A stretch of DNA of 64,000 nucleotides from Cryptomeria japonica (GCF_030272615.1 NC_081414.1:239603233-239667232), one strand, 5' to 3'; numbered from the stretch's first letter, positions 47,137 to 58,435 are shown. Made by a program: numbers and translations. The notes: generated by a model not told the origin, from the letters alone.

Positions 47137-48370
47137 GCTGCACAGAGCGTCAGGCTCCCATAGATACCGGCAAAAACACCAAAAACATTTAGAAAAATGT
47201 CCTGAAGAAAATACAAAAACATCAAAATAAGTAAAGAAAAATCATGCATCCAAACGGTGAACAACCACTCTGGTGGCACCTTGGGTAAGTACGATGGTGA
47301 AAACCTAGCAAACATGCGCCACTCGTAAAGGCTATGACTCCATTGTCTTTCAGGCTTGTTGCGATCGTATTCACATTCATCCACTCATCCATCCATCCAA
47401 ACCATGGATTGTTATTGATTTGCAATCAAGGATAGTACTTCATGCATCTCGCATCCTACTTTTTCATAGTCATGTCTAAATTGGGGGCAATGCCCTTCAC
47501 CTATTGATGGAAGTGGATTCTACATTATTTTGTGATTCACTGCGTTCTTCATTTCAAAACTATCTCACAAAATACCAAAAACATTCAAAAATGTCTCACA
47601 AAATCCAAAAACATCAGAAAACATCAAAAATCACACAAAAACATGGCAACACATTGTACATACTCATCCGACAGATACCAAACAAACACTGTGAAATACT
47701 CCAAACGATGACCTCTTATCACATCAAAATCAACAATCAACCATCAACACACAAATTGTCTTATCATTTTCATCCTATTTTGACATTTAACCATTTTACA
47801 TAGGCATTCATTTAGAGATCATCATTTAAACATTTGTACTTTACATTTTGTTTATCCACATATACATTCATTTTTAAAAACCATCTAGATGCATATACAT
47901 AAATAAATCATTCATTCAAAAGCATTTGCATTAACATCATTACATATCATTATCCCATCCTTGTGTTAAATATAAAGAACAAACTACTGTCTATATCATC
48001 ATAAATCATCATTTTATTATGCATACATAAACATCATGGCATTGCATGCATCCGACATTTTATCTCAAAAGCATCAAATGCACACATATATCAACCTGCA
48101 TCCACATGTTAGCATCCAACATCATACAACAATGCATATAGACATCATGTAAGAATAAATCATCATAAAACATGCATATAGGAATCATCTCATAAACACA
48201 TACATATAGCAAAGTACAAGTATCCATCTAAGCATAAAACTTCATACATATCAAAATGCATATCATCACAAAACTATGGGATCTCCTCATATATATCATC
48301 TCATGTATCAGAGTACAATGAAGTCTACAAAATCGGCTACCAAGAGCCATCCAAGACATAGTCCAAGATG
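47137..48370 (+). other. Non-coding 3' part of duplication copy 1
   Basis: Contains TTGGGGGCA at 47481-47489, a G-rich tract of the kind found as polypurine primer in related elements. A stretch of repeated CAAAAACATCAAAAA words (47570-47660) and CATT/CATC-rich low-complexity sequence up to the duplication junction follow. No gene is seen. Confidence 0.6.
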
Positions 48371-48721
48371 CCAAGAGATCAAAATCGAGCTACTGACGCT
48401 ATGGCTACCATTGCATCTCTCCTAGATCTTTCATAGAATTCAACACGCTATGAGTTCTTGGTAGAACAACTTTGGATCCCCGCTTATGATATTCTCGAAT
48501 CCGAGATGATATGTCGCTTTGTCGGTTCTGAATCCCCATGGTACGGTGAATTCTACACCTACCTCCATGATCACACACTTCCTCCTAACCAATCGAATAA
48601 CCAACGTAAAACCTTCATTCGCCAAACCGCTCGATATACCATTATTGTTGAAACCCTATACCGACACAGTCTTGATGGTACTCTCCTTCGATGTCTAGAA
48701 TAGGATGAGATAACAAAGGCC

Positions 48722-49792
48722 TTGGAAGAGGTACATGAAGGAATTTGTGGAACTCACGCAAGCAATTTGTCACTAGCCAAGAAACTCCTGCGCACTGGAT
48801 ACTATTGGCCATCCATGGAAAAAGACTCCTACTTTGTCAGAAAGTGCAAGAAATGCCAAGTTCATGGAAACCTGATACACACACCTGCGCAAGAATTGCA
48901 ACCAATCACAACACCATGGCCTTTTTGTCAATGGGGCCTTGACCTTGTGGGTAAAATCCATCCATCTTCATCTAACGACCACAAATTCATTATTACCGCC
49001 ACCGAGTACTTCACAAAGTGGATCGAAGTTGTTCCACTTACCGAAGTCACTGGCAAGCAGATCGCCTCATTCATCCTTAATTACATCATCTGTCGGTATG
49101 GTGTACCCATGTCCATCATCACAGATAATGGTCTTCCATTAAAAAATCAATATGTCTGTGAACTCTATGAGAAATTTCACATCCAACACCGCTTTTCCAT
49201 TCCCTATTACCCACAAGGCAATGGTCAGGCCGAAGCATCAAACAAGAACATATTGAGAATCCTCAAGAAAACAGTCAATGATGTCGACCGTGATTGGCAT
49301 GTTCAATTGAATCCAACACTATGGGCGTATCGAACTAGCATTCGAACCCCTACAGGAGCAACTCCCTACTCACTAGTCTATGGCGCAGAAGCTATCTTAC
49401 CTATTGAAGTTGAGATACCATCTCTACGGGTTTCCTTGCACAATCTCATCGATGATGAAGCATACAGAGTATCCCATCTCCAAGACTTAGAGCTACTTGA
49501 TGAGAAACGACAAGTTTCATACAATCATCTCAAGGCCTATCAGCAACGCATGAGCAAAAGCTATGATCATCGGGTTAGACCTCGTACATTTGAGGTAGGT
49601 GATCTTGTTCTTCGAGAGAATCCTTGTAACCAACCAAACTGTGAACATCAGGGAAAGTTTGAATCAAATTGGCTGGGTCCATATGTTATCACTGCTATAT
49701 TTGGGTCTGGGGCATATCAGTTGGCTACTTCAGAAGGAGAACCGCTAGCAGATCTGATCAACAACATGCACCTCAAACGGTTTTATACATAA
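48722..49792 (+). CDS. Integrase, copy 2, open reading frame intact
   Basis: 356 codons without a stop, from MEEVHEGICGTHASNLSLAK to MHLKRFYT. It keeps HHCC (HEGICGTH; CKKCQVHGN), all three DDE residues (GLDLVGKIHP; IITDNGLPLKN; GNGQAEASNKN) and the C-terminal RPRTFEVGDLVLREN. The upstream piece 48458-48703 (VEQLWIPAYDIL) is cut off by TAG 48701-48703, where copy 1 has CAA. As part of a polyprotein it would normally need cleavage from RT/RNase H, but this copy has no RT directly before it, so normal use is doubtful. It is one Tyr shorter (DSYFVRK versus DSYYFVRK). Confidence 0.85.
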   Translation: MEEVHEGICGTHASNLSLAKKLLRTGYYWPSMEKDSYFVRKCKKCQVHGNLIHTPAQELQPITTPWPFCQWGLDLVGKIHPSSSNDHKFIITATEYFTKWIEVVPLTEVTGKQIASFILNYIICRYGVPMSIITDNGLPLKNQYVCELYEKFHIQHRFSIPYYPQGNGQAEASNKNILRILKKTVNDVDRDWHVQLNPTLWAYRTSIRTPTGATPYSLVYGAEAILPIEVEIPSLRVSLHNLIDDEAYRVSHLQDLELLDEKRQVSYNHLKAYQQRMSKSYDHRVRPRTFEVGDLVLRENPCNQPNCEHQGKFESNWLGPYVITAIFGSGAYQLATSEGEPLADLINNMHLKRFYT

Positions 49793-52433
49793 GTTGTACA
49801 GAGCATCAGGCTCCCATACATACCAGAAAAACACCAAAAACATTCAGATAAATGACCTGAAGAAAATACAAAAACATCAAAATAGTAAAGAAAAATCATG
49901 CATCCAAACGGTGAACAACCACTACGGTGGCACCTTGGGTTAGTACGATGGTGAAAACCTGGCAAACAGGCGCCACTCGTAAAGGCTATGGCTCCATTGT
50001 CTTTCAGGCTTGTTGCGATCACATTCATTTCATACACACATCCATTCGTCCCAAACCATGGCTCGCTATTGATCTGCAATCAAGGAAAGTACTGCATGCA
50101 TCTTGCATCCTGCTTTTTCATAGTCATGACTAAACTGGGGGCAATGCCCTTAACCTATTGATGGAAGTGGATTCTACATTTTTAAAAAAAAAAAATTGTG
50201 TGATTCATTGAGTTCTTCATTCAAAAATATCTCACAAAATACCAAAAACATTCAAAAATATCTCACAAAATCCCAAAAACATTCAAAAATATCTCACAAA
50301 ATCCAAAACATTCAAAAATCACAAAATCCAAAAACATTGGAAAACAATCATCAAAGTCCAAAACATTCAAAAATCACAAAATCCAAAAACATTAGAAAAC
50401 ATCAAAAATCAAACAAAAACATGGCAACACATTGTACATACTCATACGAGCAAATACCAAATAAGCATTGACAAAATACTCGCACGATGATCACTTCTCA
50501 AATTGACCAAACAATCAACTTCAAAACTCAAATTATCTTCAACAAGGATGCATCCTTCCTTACCAAGACAAATACAAGATAAAATTTTCTTTGACAAGAA
50601 AATTATGTTTAAGCTATCAAATACTTGGTTGATTTGTGGGTTATTTATTCATATCAGGTTCCTACAGCATTGTTTGTGCATCTTCGGTGCATTATTCCGA
50701 TGAAGTTTTGGGGCATGTACTAATGGTGTCTACGTGGGAAGTTCACTAAGCTACATGATCATAGGCAAAATACAGTCATAGATCACTACGGCTTGCTGAC
50801 TACAGCATATACCTCGACCATATGAGCATGAACCATTACCAAGGATCCATATTCTTTATTCTTTATGTATGTTGTCTACTTACCGGTCCAATGCTCTTTC
50901 TTTGGTTCCTCCTACCTCATCCAAATTGGATAAAGTTTTTTGTCTCTTATTACGGTATGAACTTGTCTCAAGATATGATCAGCTCAATATCAAGGAGGAC
51001 GTTCCAAGTCATGCATGAAAGGAGATGATCCTTGTCTGTTCTGCAAGCAATACTAAGGTCAACTTGACCCATTATATCAAGTTGTTTGTATTAACTTGCT
51101 ATATCAAAATCCATGTAGGGAATACTCAAGTCATCTTGAATCATTATGTCAAGTTGCTTGTATTTTCTTACAACATTTTAAAGCTCAATGATGAAAAATA
51201 AAGCACTATGGATCGTCATATCATCTCACTTGTATATATTGCATTTCTTTGCATACCGTCCATCCATTTACTCATTTATTTACATGATTTTTGCATGCAA
51301 ATGTGAACAAAGTTAATATGAGCAGTTATGCGAAAATTGAGTTGGTTTTGGATACAATCGCGACAGTGTACTCTGATACATCATCACGTGCATCATGCAA
51401 AGTCTAAACAACCTTGCATTCATCCCATCATCATTTCATTACATTTTAGTCGCATTTGCATTATTCTTTAGCCATTTATTAGCATGCATTTGTTATCATT
51501 TAGTTGCACTTACCCCATATAGTTCATTCTCATTTTACTTGCATTAGTATCATTATATCATTTCATTATTACACTCATGACATTTAGATTCACTTACATA
51601 AATAATTGTCCTTATTTTCATTTCCTACCATGATTACTCATTACTATACATTCATTTAAAATATCCGTTAGTGATCATCATTTATCATCATTTTCACACT
51701 TATGTATCATACATTTGTTTAGGTTTCCATAATTGCATACATTCATTTATCTATTCATTAGTTAAAGTGCATTCATTCATCCATTTTGTCTCACTTAGGA
51801 TTAATTAGATTGCATTCATTATCCCTTTTTAATTGCATTAAGGTGTGGTTATTAAGCATGAGTTGCATTATCGTCACATTATCATTTTACTTCATCATAT
51901 TTGGGTATTTATAATCATAAAACCATTTGTCTCAAACATTGGTTCATACATTATAACATATGCATTCATTTAGAAATCATCATTTAAACATTTGTTCTTT
52001 ACATTTGTTTATCCATGTTACATTTATTTTTAACCATCTAGATGCATATACATAAATAAATCATTCATTCAAAAGCATTTGCATTAACATCATTGCATAT
52101 CATTATCCCATCATTGTGTTAATATAAAGTAAAAAATACTATCTATACCATCATAAATCATCATTTTATTATGCATACATGACCATCATGACATTACATA
52201 CATCAGGCATTTTATCCCAAAAACATCAATACACACGTATATCAACCTGCATCCACATGTTAGCATCCATCATCATACAACATGCATATAGACATCATGT
52301 AAAAATAAATCCATACATATCAACATGCATATCATAAAATGGGATCTCCTCATATATATCATCTCATGTATCAGAGTACAATGAAGTCTACAAAATCGGC
52401 TACCAAGAGCCATCCAAGACATAGTCCAAGATA
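49793..52433 (+). other. Non-coding 3' part of duplication copy 2
   Basis: Holds a CTGGGGGCA tract near 50135-50143, a region of CAAAATCCAAAAACATTC units repeated many times (50220-50420), and CATT-rich low-complexity DNA (51260-52330). The ORF 50822-51028 is short and unrecognised. No gene is seen. Confidence 0.6.
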
Positions 52434-52466
52434 ACAATATAAATACATGCATGCAAAAATGCTCTC

Positions 52467-54499
52467 TCAGATGCCACTCTGACCAGATGTTGCACCACCA
52501 TCACCACCTGCTCCCCCACTAGTCCCTGCACCATCCGATCTATCTCTCCGTGGAGGCCCCATCAAACCCCCACTAGCTTCTGCGCCACCTGACCTATCTC
52601 TCCATAGAGGACCCATCACACCCCCACTGCTCTGCATCCTCTGAGACCGCTTTGATCTGGCTTGCCGCATCTGTGAATAGCTCAGTTCTCGCTGACTAAT
52701 TGGCACCACCTGCTCATATAAACCCCACCAATACTCTATCTCAGCCTGTGCTCGCCGGATCTCTCTCATCAAAGCCTCCATAGCTGGCCCCTATCCCGAT
52801 ACTCCCTCCAAGGCCTGCACTCTCTCCTATAACTGAGTCACTCTCTCCACTGCACCATCCCTCTCCCACAACACTACAGTAAGCTCGGACTCTTGTGCAA
52901 ATAGATGCACATCTCTAGCTGCAACCTCCACCTCCAGATCCTCCACCTGTGTCTCGGCTTCTGTAAGTCGAGTCTGCAAATGTAATATCATATGATCCCT
53001 CCCCTGTATCCATAGGCGCCTCACCTATAGCTCCCTCTCTAGTGGCTCCCTCCCCTCTATCCATCGGTACCTCCCTCTCTCCCATACCTCTCCCACCCAA
53101 TCTAACTCCTCCCTGCATCAGAGGTCCCTGTGATATCCGCAATGGCAAACCGCCTCTCCCTCTCCGCTGCACTCGCCCACCACCGACACCTCCACCTCTG
53201 AATCCACCACCACCACCACCACCACCACCTCCACCATCCCCCCTCCTCCTCCTCCATCACCACCTCCTCCATCACCACCATCCCCTCTACCTCCTCCATC
53301 TACTATAGGTCCTTGACCTCCTCTCCTCCTTCATCTCCATCCCCTCTCCTCCTCAAAATATGGAATCGACTCTATCGGATCTGATATTCAAGGAATCAGA
53401 TGAGCCGCCATATACTGCGTATACTCCTCCGACACCCCTGCATCTACCACCCTCGACCGTATATCCCATGGCCTCACTTGTAGCATCTGAAACTCTGCCA
53501 AAGCCTGATCATAGGGTAGTACTGGCCCCCATGCATACCTCTCTCATACCACTCTGGCATACTCCCCTGATCCCCTAGGCAATCCCTGCTGCTGTCCAAA
53601 CCGTCTCATAACTCTGCCCGACAACTGTCTCTCCACATGGTAGGCTATCCTCCCAATGAGGAATCAGGTCATGAATACATACAATGCCTCCGCATCATCC
53701 TCCCAGGGCTCACACTCAATATAGGGTCTCCAGATAACTGCATCCAAATCATCCAGTGCCCGCCACCACCACTCTAACTTCCCCAGGTGGGGCTGACTCA
53801 TCATACCACTATACATATACATATATGGCTGGTCGACTGCTTGAAACCTCAGACTAACTAGTCGAGTAACTGGTAGGTGTTCCCACGCCCAAATATGTAG
53901 CAACGTCACTCCCACTGCCAATGAGCCCCTCCTGCGGTATACTACCTCATGAAGCTCCTGATATAGGTGCACTAACATGCATGGTCCCCATGCAAACCGG
54001 GTCCCCTCTGTAATCATGTGCTCCATAACCTGCCCCCAACCAACGGCCAGACCATGTGATCGCCTATCCGGACACAGTAGCCCCCCAACGATCCCTGACA
54101 ACACTGCTGGTAATGGCTCGTACAATGCAGCAATATCCTCCCAAGCTATAGAGCCATCATCAATATACACGTCCTCATCAAAGAATCTCTGCACATTAGG
54201 GTACCCCACGCTCTGTCATATGTAACCAACTCACCTCGAATAAGTATATGCAGGATGCGCCATACATCCTCTAGTGTCACAGTCATCTCCCCCTGCGCCA
54301 AGTGAAACGTACATGTCTCACTATGCCACCGCTCTGCCAATGCTGTCATCAAACCGTGATTCATCTGAATCATAGGCATATGCATCACATCATACAACCC
54401 AGTCGCTGCAATGCAATCCACCTCAGCCTCTGTCAGCTGATCACGCAGCCCCTGTGTGGCGGGATGTCTCTCGTGCAACTGTAAGACGTGGAGATCCTC
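52467..54499 (-). pseudogene. Antisense plant mobile domain (PMD) gene
   Basis: On the strand opposite to gag-pol, ORFs 54478-54146 and 54209-53664 together give the aminotransferase-like plant mobile domain: GLYDVMHMPMIQMNHGLMTA, ERWHSETCTFHLAQGEMTVT, LEDVWRILHIL, then DDGSIAWEDIAALYEPLPAV, GGLLCPDRRSHGLAVGWGQV. A one-base shift near 54200 separates the two frames. The second frame runs on through TGA and TAG stops that fit CGA and CAG changed by C-to-T, as RRFGQQQGLPR and YDQALAEFQMLQVRPWDIR. A Gly-rich linker (CCA repeats on the plus strand) and coiled-coil segments follow (RLTEAETQVEDLEVEVAARD; MEALMREIRRAQAEIEYWW). A probable intron acceptor (TTGTGTAG) precedes GAGGATCTCC at 54499. PMD proteins are known from host genes (MAIL1/MAIN) and transposons. 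This appears to be an element-borne copy. Confidence 0.82.
53180..53300 (+). repeat. CCA/CCT microsatellite in PMD linker
   Basis: CCACCACCACC and CCTCCTCC runs. On the minus strand they encode the Gly-rich linker of the PMD gene. The Pro-rich plus-strand ORF here is a shadow of this repeat. Confidence 0.8.
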
Positions 54500-54779
54500 C
54501 TACACAAGTGCATCAACCATTATCATCAGTTGTTTTATTTCAAACTTTCTTAAGTTTAAACCTAGACTATCAACAGATATTTTGATCAAGTATCTTCAGG
54601 TCTCAACAGGTAAGCAATCATGGCACACCTAGACTTCAACAGACATTTATCCTAATGACTTAAGTCTCATTAGGGCTGCTATGGTTCAAAACAACTCTCA
54701 CTTCACGTCTCCATCCATCCATCATTGGCATCCGGAGATTATTTGTTCAAACACTGGGGCATCTATTTTTCTGCACAAA
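54500..54779. other. Upstream (antisense) region of PMD gene
   Basis: Between the PMD exon start and the AGCGCT array. T-rich on the plus strand just before the acceptor (A-rich as intron on the minus strand is not obvious). It could be intron or 5' leader of the antisense transcript. No ORF. Confidence 0.4.
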
Positions 54780-55090
54780 AACGCTATTTTGCACACAAAA
54801 GCACTATCTGCTAACAATAGCCCCACTTCCCAAACAAAAGCGCTTAAACAACTATTTAAAAGCGCTCAAACCACCAAAGCGCTACATTAGTTATACAATA
54901 GCGTTGATTCACATCACTAGCGCTCAATCAGCTACTCAATAGCGCTGAACAACCAATAGCGTTCAAACATCTATACAATAGCGCTAATATTTGCAAAAGC
55001 GCCCAAATGACTGCACAATACCGTCATTGCGACACAATAGTGCTAATTAATTTAACAAAAGTGTCAAAACACAGTTTCAGCGCTATTGTC
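54780..55090 (-). repeat. Right AGCGCT array, 16 units of about 20 bases
   Basis: Units begin at 54780, 54800, 54819, 54839, 54861, 54878, 54899, 54919, 54941, 54958, 54980, 54998, 55020, 55039, 55060 and 55079, a mean period of 19.9 bases. Seven are exactly AGCGCT. Most of the others differ by one base (AGCGTT, AGTGCT, AGCACT, AGCGCC), mainly CpG-decay forms. Most units are preceded by ACAAT or ACAAA, so on the minus strand they read AGCGCTATTGT or AGCGCTTTTGT, the same as the left array on the plus strand. It lies upstream of the antisense PMD gene. Confidence 0.88.
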
Positions 55091-55649
55091 TTGACTCAAC
55101 TTGGACCTAGCTAAAAATACATCAAAAATGCGGAAAACTCAAAAACTCCAATTCACATACCGCTGGTTTGTAGTTATCTGGTCGCTAAAATCGTTGGACT
55201 CGTTCAAGTCGATGCTCTGCTACTGGTACTGGCTCCTAACTGCTCCTTGCTCTTCCAAAAAATCACTATCAGAGCTAAAGTTTCACTATGGACGCGAATA
55301 CAAATGAGCCTGTTTTCACCCCCTTCTCCCCATATAAACCCTTCGCCGTAGCCATAATTTTTCCCCGTTCACCGCTGTGGTCCCCGTAAACTTCCCAAGC
55401 CTCCCATTTTCCCATTTTATCTCCGATTTATTCTATTTTTCACCAGCATTGCTAACTTCTTCTCTTCTATCACCCCGCCAATTTTCATTCTTTTTCGAGA
55501 GATCGCCCGATTTTTCGAAATTTTTTTGGCCCATCTCTCGAGGGGGCATACCACCCATTAAATTAACATTTTATGGGGCATTTCTTCACACCTCTTTTTC
55601 TTTCTTTGAAACGACGCGATAAACCGCACTGTCTCAAAGATGGGCAAAT
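55091..55649. other. Region between array and 3' LTR
   Basis: GC-richer than the surroundings, with CCCCTTCTCCCC, CGCCGTAGCC and TCGCCCGATTTTTCGA words. It may hold the promoter of the antisense PMD transcript. AAAGATGGGCAAA at 55637-55649, directly before the 3' LTR, is the best polypurine-tract candidate. The ORFs here (55377-55622 plus) are not recognised. Confidence 0.45.
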
Positions 55650-57122
55650 GTAGTCACATAAATTTGTCAAGTTTAATTAAATGAATATTTGTTATTTATT
55701 TGATTAAAAATCCACTAGCCATTAGTTAAATTAATATTTAATTAATTCATTTTCAAACATTCTCCTATTAATTAAATAAATTATTCAATTTATTTTAATT
55801 AATTCAATATACCAAATTCACAATCAATTAAATGAATAAATTCTATTTATTCAATTAAATCCTCATTTTCCTCTTTTAAATAAATTAAATAAAACATTTA
55901 TTTAAATCATTTATACCCCCACTTGCATTTTCTTACAAATGCAACCTGCACACATTTATTGAAATAAATTAATTTTTTTAAAAATAAAATCCTATTTTCT
56001 CTCACCCACCATCTCCCACTTGCCCTTCCTAAATTCTTCTAGAACCTATCTATTCCTAATCAATTAACCTAATCCATCCCCTAATTATTGTCACATTCCT
56101 AAGCAACTTGGAGTCACTTCTTAAAGACTTCAAAGTCTTTGAAAAGCATTTAATGCTTTGTGTGTTCAACAATCTAACCTCTAAAGTCTTCCAAAGCCAC
56201 TAATGGCTTTTATATGACCATTAATGGCTCTTACATAACCATTTATGGTTAATTCAATTTGCACTCATGTGTCTCCTTAAGCATTTATTGCTTTGACCAT
56301 GGTTATCCCTTTTGCCTTTACACAAGAGTTTATCCATTAGATAAAATCTTTATTCTTTGAATAAATAATTTATCCATTCAACCTAACCTTGACCTTAACT
56401 CCCAAGTTAACTCTCAGGTCATGTCAAGCATTTAATGTTTATTCCCTCTCCTCTCAACCTATTTTACATTGACACTTGTCATCCTAGGATTGAGTTGAAA
56501 GCCTTCATAAGGATTGAATATCATTCAATCCTGACTCTTGTTGAGATTACTCAATCTCAACCATCCATTGCTCCATTTTACTTATAAATAGAGCTCACAT
56601 TCCTCATTTTCAAATCCTCAAGCATTCTCAAGCATTTAGCATTCATAGTCATAATCCTGAAAACTTGTATGCATCTAAGTTATAGAGAATTTTAGAGAGC
56701 ATTTAGCATAAACCACTAATATCTTGTTATTTTGACCTAAAATAAATCATTTTAGCATCATAGCATCTAATATTAGCTTTTATTCACATTTGCATAGTAT
56801 TTTAGAGTAAACAATTCAATCTTGAACCTCCATAAGCATCCATAGTGCAAAAAGCTACTGAGAGCTACACTAGTTTGGAACTTGGAGAGGAGAGGAACAA
56901 GGAAGGAAAAACTACCAGCATGGTAGAGAGCATATGGAGAAGTTTAGTTACATTTTGTAGATTCCTTAAGCTTTCTTTTTGTTTAGTAGTATCTTTCTTG
57001 ATATGCTTGCTTATGATAGTTTTTAATTGGTGATTTCTAAACACTGACATCTAACAATTGATTTCTTTTGTTTCTTGTGTTGTGTTTATCCTAACTAACA
57101 TTGTCCATTTTGCACAACATCA
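55650..57122 (+). repeat. 3' LTR of Tat-like element
   Basis: TGTAGTCACATAAAT to CAACATCA, 1473 bases; pairs with 35565-37057 with only scattered differences, largely transitions, and one 21-base unit fewer near 56210. TATAAATA at 56583-56590 is the matching TATA box. Confidence 0.95.
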
Positions 57123-57127
57123 CATAT
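57123..57127 (+). other. Target-site duplication, right copy
   Basis: CATAT, equal to 35560-35564. Confidence 0.8.
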
Positions 57128-57675
57128 ATTTCATATTGGAAATAAGATACTTATATGACATACATGTTTATTTAATAAAGATAGAAAAATTGGAAAAAAA
57201 ATTGTGTACCTTTTCTCTGCAATACATAAGACTTATTGTAGGTCACCAAGATTTTTAAGTGTGATAAAATTTTGGTAATAGTTATTTAAAAAAAAATGGT
57301 GTGTGGATTATTATTTGGAATGGTTACTCGTAGCTTACATACTCAAGTTTTCGTGTTTCTATTTAAAAGAACAAGTATTCATAGTACAACAAAAATTGAC
57401 TTACTTAAGTCAATCATGCTAGATAAGTACCTTTAAAAGTTTTTACAATGAATTCTTTTATTTTCTTCTACCACCAATTTCAAAACTTAATTATATATCC
57501 CTAGGTTTACTCTTTCGAAGTTGAATCCATTTATAGAAGAAGTTTAGCTTCAAGTATATATGTCTTTCTTAGATAAGGAGGAATAAAGAGAAAAATAAAT
57601 TTGGTCAAATATGCACATGCTAAGAGGAAAAATTAAACTATGGTCAGAGGGGAATTCAAATGTTTCAAGAGAATC
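57128..57675. other. Spacer between Tat-like element and copia LTR
   Basis: AT-rich, no ORF with a domain. It is the right continuation of the sequence that ends at 35559. No feature seen. Confidence 0.55.
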
Positions 57676-58133
57676 TATTGGGGTTTGTGATATTTGATCA
57701 AGAGCAAAATGAAAATTACACAAAAGAGAGACAATAGTTTGACAAGAACAAACTGTATTATCATCAATATGCAAAAGTGATCACCTGGATTAACCAATAC
57801 AATGAATATGGGCTTGCTTATATAGGCAAGGCCAAATGGATATGTGAGCACACAATCATGACATGTAGCTCAATGGGAAACAAGGGTACGTAAGAAAAAG
57901 TAGTGGTAGGTAGGAGAAATAATATAATATTCCATAAGAGGTGGATCACCTACCGAATGTAGAATGTAACAACAAGATAAGACCACAAAAGGTGGACTTT
58001 CTCTTACAAGAATCATCTCTATGTGCACACTTCCCTAAGTGTCTCATATCCAAACTATGATGAGATGCATTATCCTAAGTCAACTTAAGTAAAGTGTAAT
58101 TATATCCTATAAGAATAATCAATTACACCAACA
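57676..58133 (-). repeat. 3' LTR of copia element
   Basis: On the minus strand it begins TGTTGGTGTAATTGATT and ends CACAAACCCCAATA. The end would be CCAACA, complementary to the TGTTGG start, if one C had not become T. Length is 458 bases. It is recognised from these ends, the adjacent polypurine tract and an internal TATATAA, since no partner LTR is available. Confidence 0.65.
57818..57824 (-). promoter_or_regulatory. TATA box in copia LTR
   Basis: Minus strand TATATAA in CCTATATAAGCAAG, about 310 bases into the LTR. This is a normal place for the core promoter. Confidence 0.55.
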
Positions 58134-58142
58134 TCCCCCCTT
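58134..58142 (-). other. Polypurine tract of copia element
   Basis: AAGGGGGGA on the minus strand, directly before the TGTTGG start of the LTR. Confidence 0.75.
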
Positions 58143-58299
58143 AAGTGCAACTTAGGGGAATGAAGACTCGAGTCAAAAATGCAAGATGAGTCCCGACTAC
58201 TAGGCCATGATAGGTACCCATGTACAATATGGAAATGCAAGCAAACATATGCAATGAAACCTCTCACAAATGGAGAAAGGGAGAAAACCTAGTGGGAAA

Positions 58300-58435
58300 T
58301 TACCCCCCCCCCCCCCCAAAAGAAAGATAAATGTACAAAGAGACTCTCAAAGAAGAAGGACAAAACCGCAAAGAGGAAACATTCCCCCCCCCCCATAAGA
58401 GAGGAAGAAGAAGTCAGCTGACCCCCCCAATGAGA
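58300..58435. repeat. Poly-C tracts near copia 3' end
   Basis: Homopolymer C runs of about 17 (58303-58317 area) and 10 (58385-58394 area), with a shorter run near 58422. Together with those at 62526 and 62569 they form an unusual set of long C runs within one element. Confidence 0.8.

Larger units (their letters stand above)
45712..48370 (+). repeat. Tandem duplication inside Tat-like element, copy 1
   Basis: A block from the end of the archaeal-type RNase H, through the integrase, to non-coding sequence ending CATAGTCCAAGATG. It repeats directly as 48371-52433. Copy 1 lacks about 1.4 kb that copy 2 has near 50535-51955. The junction at 48370/48371 has the similar words CCAAGAT and CCAAGAG on both sides, compatible with short-homology recombination. 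Confidence 0.88.
48371..52433 (+). repeat. Tandem duplication inside Tat-like element, copy 2
   Basis: Repeats 45712-48370, starting at CCAAGAGATCAAAATCGAGC and ending at TAGTCCAAGAT. It is about 1.4 kb longer because 50535-51955 has no counterpart in copy 1. That extra part is mostly ATTCATTT/CATCATTT low-complexity sequence plus unique sequence near 50560-51300. Confidence 0.88.
35565..57122 (+). mobile_element. Large Ty3/gypsy element of Tat type with antisense PMD gene
   Basis: About 21.6 kb between matching CATAT duplications. It has LTRs of 1493 and 1473 bases, a tRNA-Trp-type primer site, a 2.8 kb leader, and gag, knuckle, protease, G-patch, RT, RNase H, archaeal-type RNase H and integrase without chromodomain. 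The second, archaeal-type RNase H between RNase H and integrase is the hallmark of the Tat/Ogre group. The part after the integrase is unusually long: a tandem duplication (48371-52433), an antisense plant-mobile-domain gene (about 54499-52467) and a motif array. Frameshifts and stops make this copy inactive, although the duplicated integrase frame is intact. Confidence 0.92.

Noticed and set aside
53042-53308. Pro-rich plus-strand ORF
   Set aside because: It is the reverse of the Gly-rich linker repeat of the antisense PMD gene, with no independent support.
54780-55090. CRISPR-like repeat array
   Set aside because: Repeat core is only six bases with variable spacers of about 14 bases in plant DNA; no CRISPR length or cas genes.
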